From Bacillota bacterium (GTDB taxonomy: Bacteria; Bacillota_A; Clostridia; Lachnospirales; WQUN01), in contig WQTQ01000200.1 in NCBI GenBank assembly GCA_009786175.1, positions 1 to 19,043 of the forward strand: a DNA stretch of 19,043 nt, in the 5' to 3' direction. Below are positions 1 to 6,339 of the stretch, in pieces. Made by a program: the position numbers and the translations under genes. The notes under the pieces were generated by a model. That model had not been told where the DNA came from, made no database searches, and saw only the letters and a list, made by a program, of their open reading frames with translations. How positions within the stretch are numbered: the first letter of the stretch is position 1; each line of letters opens with the position of its first letter.

Positions 1-9
1 AGAACTGTC

Positions 10-318
10 ATGCAAAGTACAAAAGAGCGGTTACTGTCCGCAATCAATTCCGTACTGCCTTTAGAAGATTATAGCGAAACAGACTATGTGTTAAGTGAAA
101 AATACCGCATATCTGCCGTAGCCATGGTTTACATCTTGCAGAAATTATCAAAAGACTTCCATTTCACCATTAATGACGACTTTGTAGACGCGCTGGACAT
201 GTGTACATTCGGTCGCTTGGAAGAATTATTAGAGCAATACAGCGGTACGGCCCGTAACTTACAACAGACGGTATGTTACAAAGAGTCTCACACAGACTCC
301 CTTTCCAGCAACTCGTAA
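10..318 (+). CDS. Acyl-carrier-protein-like small protein (start uncertain, window edge)
   Basis: A 102-residue ORF whose first ~80 residues have the size and helix pattern of an acyl carrier protein: an amphipathic helix 1, a helix at residues ~33-47 (RISAVAMVYILQKL), then an acidic stretch and a final helix ending in LEELLEQY. Aligning that second helix on the ACP DSL motif puts alanine, or a serine one position off, at the phosphopantetheine-serine site, so it may not be a functional carrier. It recalls the ACP-related small proteins of clostridial peptide-maturation clusters (the TIGR04069 type); that match is from memory and weak. The start is unsure: only nine bases precede the ATG, they contain no ribosome binding site, and the frame is open to the window edge. 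The last ~20 residues look unrelated to an ACP, and the final 31 bp overlap the convergent LacI gene. Confidence 0.5.
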   Translation: MQSTKERLLSAINSVLPLEDYSETDYVLSEKYRISAVAMVYILQKLSKDFHFTINDDFVDALDMCTFGRLEELLEQYSGTARNLQQTVCYKESHTDSLSSNS

Positions 319-1289
319 GGCACATAGTTTCTCCCTTTAAATTTCTCGCCCTTAGATATGCTTATAAGCGTATCCACTGCCATACGCCCCATATTATGAA
401 AGTCTTGCCGCACAGTGGCAATGGAAGGGCTGGTATATTCCAATGCCGTAAGCCCGTCAAAGCCCACCAGCGCAATGTCTTTTCCTATTTTAAGGCCCGC
501 TTCCTTTATTGCGCGCATAGCCCCAAGTGCCATAAGGTCGCTGGATGCAAAAACGCCTTGGATGTCCCTATGGGCTTCAAGGGTTTTTTTCATATTTACA
601 TATGCCGTATGCTCGTTAAACTCGCCGGATATAATAATCACGTCCTCCGGTGCAAGGCCTAAACAGCCGACGGCTTTAAGGAAGCCCTCTTTCCTGCGCA
701 TGGTAACGTCCGCATTGGGGGATCCTAAAATATGGCACAGCTTTCGTATTCCTTTACTGTGCATAAGCCGGACAACGTCTTTTGCGGCCTGCACATTGTC
801 TGTAGAAATAAATGCAGCCGTAGAGCTTTCATGCTCTATGTCTATAAGGACACAGGGCAGCGGGCTTTCCAGCAGCTCTGTAAGATACGGGTCATTTATG
901 TCCAGGCCGTGGACTATAGCCCCCAACAAGCGGTGGTGCTTGCAAAAATCTACATAGCTGTAATCTTTCTTCTTTATTTGCGTGGTGGTAAACAGCGTCA
1001 AATCCATCTCCAACTCGCTGCTCCGTTCCTGTACGCCGCTTACTATGCGGAAAATGTATTCGTCCTTAGCGGAATTGGTGTTCAAATTGTTTATGATAAG
1101 CCCTAAATATGGCTGCACCCCACGAGAAAGTTCTGCCGCAGACTTGCTGGGGATGTAGCCAAGTTCCTTGGCTGCTTTAAAAATCCGTTCCTTTGTGGCG
1201 TCAGATATCCCGCCATAGTTATTAAACACCTTTGACACCGTGGAAATGTTTACTTCTGCCAGTTTGGCTACATCTTTTATTGTAATCAC
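288..1289 (-). CDS. LacI-family transcriptional repressor of the sugar operon
   Basis: A 333-residue protein of normal LacI/GalR length. Residues 2-24 form the helix-turn-helix (ITIKDVAKLAEV, then ISTVSKVFN as recognition helix). The hinge helix lies near residues 47-57 (SKSAAELSRG), followed by a periplasmic-binding-protein-like effector domain containing VFASSDLMALGAM, IALVGFDGL and VRQDFHNMGRMAVDTLI. I chose the GTG start at 1289 because AGGAGG (plus-strand 1296-1301) lies six bases upstream and the family begins M-I-T-I-K-D-V; the frame is open upstream to 1337, but those residues are not LacI-like. It is transcribed divergently from the GH94-led operon, and an 18-bp palindrome in the shared region is its likely operator. 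The probable role is repression of beta-1,2-glucan genes with relief by an imported oligosaccharide. The ligand is inferred from context only. Confidence 0.93.
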   Translation of the reverse strand: MITIKDVAKLAEVNISTVSKVFNNYGGISDATKERIFKAAKELGYIPSKSAAELSRGVQPYLGLIINNLNTNSAKDEYIFRIVSGVQERSSELEMDLTLFTTTQIKKKDYSYVDFCKHHRLLGAIVHGLDINDPYLTELLESPLPCVLIDIEHESSTAAFISTDNVQAAKDVVRLMHSKGIRKLCHILGSPNADVTMRRKEGFLKAVGCLGLAPEDVIIISGEFNEHTAYVNMKKTLEAHRDIQGVFASSDLMALGAMRAIKEAGLKIGKDIALVGFDGLTALEYTSPSIATVRQDFHNMGRMAVDTLISISKGEKFKGRNYVPYELLERESV

Positions 1290-1295
1290 GGGCAA

Positions 1296-1344
1296 CCTCC
1301 TAAATTTCATACAACTATAGTACAAGAAGCTGTGCATTTGTCAA
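1296..1344 (-). promoter_or_regulatory. Sigma-A promoter and RBS of the LacI gene
   Basis: Read on the minus strand: TTGACA at 1344-1339, a 16-bp spacer, TACTAT at 1322-1317 (four of six matches to TATAAT), then AGGAGG at 1301-1296, six bases before the GTG start. The alternative -10 TATAGT would need a 19-bp spacer. The -35 box is perfect and the 5' leader would be only about 20 nt. Confidence 0.6.
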
Positions 1345-1363
1345 AGGAATTGCTGAAAACTTC

Positions 1364-1391
1364 TTGACATAGAATTGTAACATGATATAAT
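1364..1391 (+). promoter_or_regulatory. Sigma-A promoter of the beta-glucan operon
   Basis: A perfect TTGACA (1364-1369) and a perfect TATAAT (1386-1391) separated by 16 bp. Transcription should start near 1397-1399, inside the palindromic operator. This is the only strong promoter I see upstream of the nine-gene plus-strand run. A perfect-consensus promoter blocked by a repressor site is typical of a tightly inducible operon. Confidence 0.85.
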
Positions 1392-1395
1392 TTGC

Positions 1396-1413
1396 TAGGA
1401 AAACGCTTTCCTA
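1396..1413 (+). promoter_or_regulatory. LacI-type palindromic operator
   Basis: The 18-mer TAGGAAAACGCTTTCCTA is an inverted repeat centred on CG (1404-1405) with a single mismatched pair (A1403/C1406). A palindrome with a central CG and A-rich/T-rich arms is the usual form of LacI/GalR-family sites. It begins five bases after the -10 box and covers the predicted transcription start, a position suited to repression. It partly resembles a CcpA cre site, but the outer bases differ from that consensus (GG where TG is expected). The adjacent LacI protein is the likeliest ligand. Confidence 0.78.
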
Positions 1414-1424
1414 AAGGATTGGAG

Positions 1425-4400
1425 ATGCAAATGTACCGTATCAAAAATAACGAAAGTAATTTAGTGCTGGAAGTGCTAAAAAACGGCAATATCCGTAAGA
1501 TAAACGCCGATAACAAAATGGTTAACCAGCTAATAGGCACAAACCTAGAGCCTATGGTACACAATATATATCTGCGGGTTAAAGACACAAACGGGGAAAT
1601 TTTAAAATATTTTCCGCTAATAGGCAGCTGTGCAAACAAAGGGTTTTCCGTAAACGGCAATCAGGTGACATACAAGGGGAAAGCGGCGGATATGGCGTAC
1701 ACAGTTTGCGTTAGCTTGTCCGATTCTGCGTGGTTTTATGATATTTTTTTGCAAAACTACGGTGCGTCACAAATAGTAGACTTAGTGTACACCCAAGATG
1801 TTGGTCTTGCAACGGAAGGACACGTTACCAACAACGAGGCATACAATTCCCAATACATCGACCATAAGGTATTTGAAACCCCGGAGGGATATGTGCTTTG
1901 CTCTAGGCAAAACCAAGTGCAAATGGGCGGTTTTCCATTTTTGCAGCAAGGCAGCCTTGGCCATTGCGCAGCTTTTTCTGTTGACGGCTTTCCATTCTTT
2001 GGGCTAGAGTACAAATTTGACAACAAAATTGGCGACCTGGGCAAAAGAAAGCTTAATAACCGTCTTTACCAATACGATTTTGCATATTCAGCCCTCCAAA
2101 GCCGGGATATAAACCTTGAAAATGTTGCAACATTTACATTCTATGGCCTGTTTAAGTCAAATTTGCCAACGCGTATAACCGAGCCTGTGTCTGTGCAAGA
2201 AATCAAGAAGCTGCACAGGAAGCTTACTTTTGCAGAGCCTTCTGTCTACGAAAATTTCCCGGTGGAAGTAGACCTTACCAAAACCATATCGTCTGCACCC
2301 CTTTCTCCGGAAGACATCCACAGCTTATACCCCACCCGTTTTAGCGAAGAATTTGAAGGCAAAGACCTTTTGAGCTTCTTTACAGAAACCGGCGAACACG
2401 TTGTATTAATGGAAAAGGAACGCCATGTAGAACGCCCCCACGGCCATATCATCATCAATTTTTCAGACTCACCCCTTGGCACCATGGCATCTACAAACTG
2501 GATATACGGCGTATTTGCGTCCCATGTGGTGCTTGGCAACACCAGCTTTAATAAGCTGGACACCAACTGCCGCAACGGGTTAAATGTGTCAAAGGCGTCC
2601 GGCCAGCGGCTAATGGTTAAGCAAGACGGCGCGTACAAGCTGCTAACCATGCCCGCAGTGTACGAAATGGGCTTTAACTACGCAAAATGGCTGTACAAGC
2701 TGGGCGAAGATATAATTGAAATCCGGTCGTATATAGGCGCGGACGCTAAGGTGCTAAAGCTTGAGGTTATATCCCATAAGGGTATTGCGTACGACTTTCT
2801 TTTGTATGATGTGCTGGAGCGTGGGGTTAAGATAACTTGCAGCAACGGCGCAATCCGCGCTGTCTATGAAGAAAGCACCATGACCGCAAACGCCTATCCA
2901 AACTTAGCCTTTGAAATGAGCATAGATACTCCTTGTAAAATTTCTGATGACAGCCGCTTTTACCCTCAAATGGGAAGCCAAGGCGAAAACCTGCTGGCAT
3001 TAGAAATATCTGCCTGCTCAAAATTCATCTTAAAAACATCCGCGACACTGGACGGGAACATTGAAGCCGCAGACATAAACTTTCACACAGAAAAAGAACT
3101 GTACAGAAGCAAGCTTTCCGCAAGCATTTTGGATTTCCATTTACAGCATGAAAATCAACCGGTAAGAAAATGCAACCAGTTGGTATTATGGTTTAGCCAC
3201 AATGCCCGTGTACATTACGCATCGCCCCACGGGCTAGAGCAGTACACCGGTGCCGCTTGGGGCACAAGGGATGTATGCCAAGGGCCGTTCGAATACTTCC
3301 TGACAACCCAAAACTTTGACGTGTGCCGCAAAATTCTTGAAACCGTATATCGCCATCAATATCTGGAAAACGGTAACTGGCCCCAATGGTTCATGTTTGA
3401 CAACTACCGCAATATCCAGGCCGGTGACAGCCATGGGGACATTATTGTATGGCCGCTTAAAGCCCTTGCGTCATATTTAACAGCCACGGGAGACTATGGC
3501 GTTTTGGATGAGCAAATCCCATACACCCACATAAACGGCTACAACTTCACGGAAGAGACAGAGACTCTGTTCGCTCATGCAAAGCGGCAAATAAACGTCA
3601 TACAACAAAATTTCATAAGCGGAACATTTTTATCATGCTATGGGGGCGGAGACTGGGACGACACACTGCAGCCTGCCAACCATGAACTTGCAAAAAACAT
3701 GGTAAGCGGATGGACAGTCCCGTTAACTTACCAGACATTTAAGGAATTTGCCCGGGCAATTCAAGGTTACGACAATGAATTTGCAGAAAATTTAATGACA
3801 CTGGCGGGCAATATCCGCGCAGACTACAACAAGTACTTGATAAAAGACGAAATTGCCGCAGGCTTTCTGTTATTTGAAGAAGGCGAAATCCAATGCCTGC
3901 TTCACCCGTCAGACCATAAAACAGGCATAAACTATCGCTTATTACCCATGATAAGGGGTATAATTAGCGAAATGTTTACGCCGCAGCAAGCCGCCAAGCA
4001 TTACAGCTTGATAAAGGAACACCTGTACCACCCGGACGGGGTTAGGCTTATGAACACAACCGTTACCTACAATGGGGGCGAAAACCACTATTTTATGCGG
4101 GCAGAAACAGCCGCCGCCTTCGCCAGGGAAGTAAGCCTGCTTTACGCCCACGCCCACATCAGGTTTGTAGAGGCCATGGCAAAATTGGGCAGCCCGGACG
4201 AAGTGTGGCAGGGGCTGCTTAAATTAAACCCCATAAAACTTGACGAAACCGTTCCAAATGCTGCCCGCCGCCAAAGCAATGTGTACTTTACCAGCAGCGA
4301 AGCCGCATTTGAAAACCGTTATGACGCAATGGAGAATTTTGATAAAATCAAAGCCGGGGAAATTGCGGTAAAGGGTGGCTGGCGGTTGTATTCCAGCGGG

Positions 4401-4697
4401 CCGGGTATTTATCTGCACCAGTTAGTGTCAAAAATGCTGGGGCTGCGCATTAAACAAGGCGATGTAATTTTAGACCCAATACTGCCAAAAGCCTTAGACG
4501 GGCTGGTGTTCAGCTACAAGATATTGGGTAAGCCCGTAAAAATCCACTACCACGTAACCGGTAATCCCGTATCAAAAATTTTATTAGACGGCCAAGAAAT
4601 AAGCTTCACCCAAATCAACGAACCTTACCGCAATGGCGGGGCATTGTTCCCCGCGGAAATTGTGGAGGAAAACAGCATCATAGAAGTATATTGCTAG
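1425..4697 (+). CDS. GH94 glycoside phosphorylase, probable 1,2-beta-oligoglucan phosphorylase
   Basis: About 1,090 residues, without a signal peptide, so cytoplasmic. The GH94 catalytic region carries the motif GGDWDDTLQPAN (around residues 741-752), equivalent to the GDWND segment that supplies the general acid Asp in cellobiose and chitobiose phosphorylases. Other segments fit the (alpha/alpha)6 barrel: WPQWFMFDNYRNIQAGDSHG, GDIIVWPLKALASYL and YNGGENHYFMRAETAAAFAR. Cellobiose-type enzymes have about 800 residues; the long form (about 1,100) with WDDTLQPAN is what I associate with 1,2-beta-oligoglucan phosphorylases such as the Listeria enzyme. The reaction would be phosphorolysis of sophoro-oligosaccharides to glucose 1-phosphate and a chain one unit shorter. 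The ATG at 1425 follows AAAGGA (1413-1418) by six bases; ATG 1431, six bases after GGAG (1421-1424), is equally possible. The GH144 gene in the operon supports the substrate call; other GH94 specificities remain possible. Confidence 0.87.
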   Translation: MQMYRIKNNESNLVLEVLKNGNIRKINADNKMVNQLIGTNLEPMVHNIYLRVKDTNGEILKYFPLIGSCANKGFSVNGNQVTYKGKAADMAYTVCVSLSDSAWFYDIFLQNYGASQIVDLVYTQDVGLATEGHVTNNEAYNSQYIDHKVFETPEGYVLCSRQNQVQMGGFPFLQQGSLGHCAAFSVDGFPFFGLEYKFDNKIGDLGKRKLNNRLYQYDFAYSALQSRDINLENVATFTFYGLFKSNLPTRITEPVSVQEIKKLHRKLTFAEPSVYENFPVEVDLTKTISSAPLSPEDIHSLYPTRFSEEFEGKDLLSFFTETGEHVVLMEKERHVERPHGHIIINFSDSPLGTMASTNWIYGVFASHVVLGNTSFNKLDTNCRNGLNVSKASGQRLMVKQDGAYKLLTMPAVYEMGFNYAKWLYKLGEDIIEIRSYIGADAKVLKLEVISHKGIAYDFLLYDVLERGVKITCSNGAIRAVYEESTMTANAYPNLAFEMSIDTPCKISDDSRFYPQMGSQGENLLALEISACSKFILKTSATLDGNIEAADINFHTEKELYRSKLSASILDFHLQHENQPVRKCNQLVLWFSHNARVHYASPHGLEQYTGAAWGTRDVCQGPFEYFLTTQNFDVCRKILETVYRHQYLENGNWPQWFMFDNYRNIQAGDSHGDIIVWPLKALASYLTATGDYGVLDEQIPYTHINGYNFTEETETLFAHAKRQINVIQQNFISGTFLSCYGGGDWDDTLQPANHELAKNMVSGWTVPLTYQTFKEFARAIQGYDNEFAENLMTLAGNIRADYNKYLIKDEIAAGFLLFEEGEIQCLLHPSDHKTGINYRLLPMIRGIISEMFTPQQAAKHYSLIKEHLYHPDGVRLMNTTVTYNGGENHYFMRAETAAAFAREVSLLYAHAHIRFVEAMAKLGSPDEVWQGLLKLNPIKLDETVPNAARRQSNVYFTSSEAAFENRYDAMENFDKIKAGEIAVKGGWRLYSSGPGIYLHQLVSKMLGLRIKQGDVILDPILPKALDGLVFSYKILGKPVKIHYHVTGNPVSKILLDGQEISFTQINEPYRNGGALFPAEIVEENSIIEVYC

Positions 4698-4775
4698 AAG
4701 CGACGCCCGTCGCTTCCCGAAGGAAGCGGAGGCGGGCTTTGCCCGCTGTAGCGGCGGGGCTTGGGGCAGAACCCC
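4698..4775 (+). repeat. GC-rich intercistronic stem-loop cluster
   Basis: Directly after the GH94 stop lie three inverted repeats: AAGCGAC/GTCGCTT (4698-4704 and 4709-4715), GCGGGC-TTT-GCCCGC (4732-4746) and GGGG/CCCC (4763-4766 and 4772-4775). No T-run follows, so this does not look like a factor-independent terminator. It may be a small dispersed palindromic repeat or an mRNA-stabilising or processing element ahead of the binding-protein gene. The 104-bp gap is the largest inside the operon. Confidence 0.6.
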
Positions 4776-4801
4776 ATTCAATTAGATAGGAGACAGTGAA
4801 A

Positions 4802-6274
4802 ATGAAAAAACTTTTACTCGTAAGTTTATTGCTGGTTGCTGCATTGGTAATGGCAACAGCATGTAACCGCAACGGCGGCGATGGCGGGACAACTGCCAAC
4901 AACGAGCCCGTTATCTCGCACACACCAACACCCCCGGCAGACAACAATGCCGCCGGTGAGACAGAAGCCCCTGTTGCAACACCTCCGGCAGATGGTGAAA
5001 CTGTCGTATTGCGTTACGCAAACTGGAATCTGGGTACAGAAGAAGACAACAACATCGAGCGTCGTATGATTCAAGCCTTTATGGATGCGCACCCGCACAT
5101 TCGTATCGAAATTGACGAAAGCATCACCGGCGACTGGACAGAAGCCCTTGCAATTGCCGCCAGTGTGGGCAATTTGCCAGACGTTTTCATGGTAAACGAT
5201 ACAGGTATGATGGCAGCAAACGGCTGGCTTCGCGACATCACAGAAATTTCTAATGCGGATTCCGAATTTGTAAATCTTCCTGCATCAATAAGAAACGCCA
5301 CACAAATTAACAATGTTGTTTACACGGTGCCGTTTGCACAGTTTATGTTGGGTTACTTTGTAAACCGTACATTGTTTGAAGAGCTTAACCTTGACCCGCC
5401 GGAATTTGGCATATCTGTAGACGACTTTGTCAGACTTGTAAGGCAAACCACAGATTTAAACCGCCCAACAATCGGCCTTAACTATTCAAACCAAATCCTT
5501 TATTGGCTGCCCGGCGCACGCAACCCAAACCTGGGCTTCTTTGCTTATGACGGCGTAGCCTACGCGCTTAATTCGCCGGAAATGCTGGAAGCTGTAAGCC
5601 TGGCAACAGAGCTTGCCGCAACAGGCATGACATACGGCGGCCTTGATTATGACCAGCGGGCTGTTTTCGCAATGCCTTGGGCCGGCGGCGCATTTAACCA
5701 TGGCCAAGTTGCCTTCCTATGGGATGGCTCATGGGTTATAGACTGGGTTCCGCGCTATGCGGCAGAAGCAGGTTTTGAGTTAGACTTTATTGGCGTTCCG
5801 GGCGGCCGCACAGTTATTACTTTGGATATCCTGGGCATCGCGTCTACAACCCGCCACCCGGAAGAAGCATATTTGTTTGCACGTTGGATGGGCCACGGCG
5901 TTGAAGGCTACTTGCGCCGTATCGAACTTGCCCGCGAAGCAGGGATTAACATCAACAGCTTGCCTGCCTCCAGCGACCCACGGGTTTTGGAAGCTTTCAT
6001 GGATATTGTAACAATTCCGGGCCTGCGCACAGCTATTGACAATATGGACAATGCTTTAATAGACGGCAACAAAATTCTGCCCGGTCATGTACAAGGGCGT
6101 TTCTACGCACAAACAGGTATTTCCATCCCCAACACAGATTACGATAACGCAACTGTAAACCAAGTTATTCACCACTCTATTGTTGGCAACATTAATTTTG
6201 CAGATCACGCAGATGCAGTAAATGCCGCTTCCAGGGCAGCAATGCAGGCGGCCAGAGATGCCATTGGTAATTAA
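4802..6274 (+). CDS. CUT1 sugar ABC transporter substrate-binding lipoprotein (SBP1)
   Basis: A 490-residue extracellular solute-binding protein. Residues 1-20 are a lipoprotein signal ending in MATA before Cys21, the lipidation residue (alanine at -3 is tolerated rather than ideal). Residues 22-66 form a flexible Gly/Thr/Pro/Ala-rich linker. The binding domain (SBP_bac_1 type) starts near residue 68 with VLRYANWNLG and an AFMDAHPHIRIEI segment, and contains LPDVFMVND. I prefer ATG 4802 over the in-frame GTG at 4796 because AGGAGA (4788-4793) is eight bases from the ATG and only two from the GTG. Its position after the phosphorylase suggests it binds sophoro-oligosaccharides, as the equivalent protein does in the Listeria beta-1,2-glucan cluster; the ligand is an inference. 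Stem-loops flank the gene, which could raise its expression relative to the permeases. Which permease pair it serves is unknown. Confidence 0.92.
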   Translation: MKKLLLVSLLLVAALVMATACNRNGGDGGTTANNEPVISHTPTPPADNNAAGETEAPVATPPADGETVVLRYANWNLGTEEDNNIERRMIQAFMDAHPHIRIEIDESITGDWTEALAIAASVGNLPDVFMVNDTGMMAANGWLRDITEISNADSEFVNLPASIRNATQINNVVYTVPFAQFMLGYFVNRTLFEELNLDPPEFGISVDDFVRLVRQTTDLNRPTIGLNYSNQILYWLPGARNPNLGFFAYDGVAYALNSPEMLEAVSLATELAATGMTYGGLDYDQRAVFAMPWAGGAFNHGQVAFLWDGSWVIDWVPRYAAEAGFELDFIGVPGGRTVITLDILGIASTTRHPEEAYLFARWMGHGVEGYLRRIELAREAGININSLPASSDPRVLEAFMDIVTIPGLRTAIDNMDNALIDGNKILPGHVQGRFYAQTGISIPNTDYDNATVNQVIHHSIVGNINFADHADAVNAASRAAMQAARDAIGN

Positions 6275-6287
6275 TAAATGTTTAACA

Positions 6288-6302
6288 GCCCGCAAAGCGG
6301 GC
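6288..6302 (+). repeat. Intercistronic stem-loop after SBP1
   Basis: GCCCGC-AAA-GCGGGC forms a perfect 6-bp stem 14 bases after the SBP1 stop. It is not followed by a T-run, so it is more likely an mRNA 3'-end stabiliser or a partial attenuator than a full terminator. The arms reuse the same six bases as the stem at 4732-4746 on the other side of the gene, in the opposite order. Confidence 0.55.
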
Positions 6303-6339
6303 GTACATAATAAACATCAAAAGCAAGGGGTGTGGATGA

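Noticed and set aside
415..957. A 180-codon plus-strand open frame inside the LacI gene
   Set aside because: It lies wholly antisense to a clear LacI protein, has no ribosome binding site and no recognisable domain.
1290..1337. Longer LacI protein starting at 1337
   Set aside because: The extra 16 residues are not LacI-like and would cover the AGGAGG and the -10 box; GTG 1289 fits the family start.
1396..1413. Reading the palindrome as a CcpA cre site
   Set aside because: The centre fits but the outer bases differ from the cre consensus, and a LacI gene is adjacent; CcpA binding is not excluded.
1392..1424. TTG start at 1392 for the GH94 gene
   Set aside because: It would place the operator within the coding region and start before the predicted transcription start; ATGs at 1425 and 1431 have proper ribosome binding sites.
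6288..6302. Factor-independent terminator after SBP1
   Set aside because: The stem is only 6 bp and no T-run follows; the downstream genes have no obvious new promoter.
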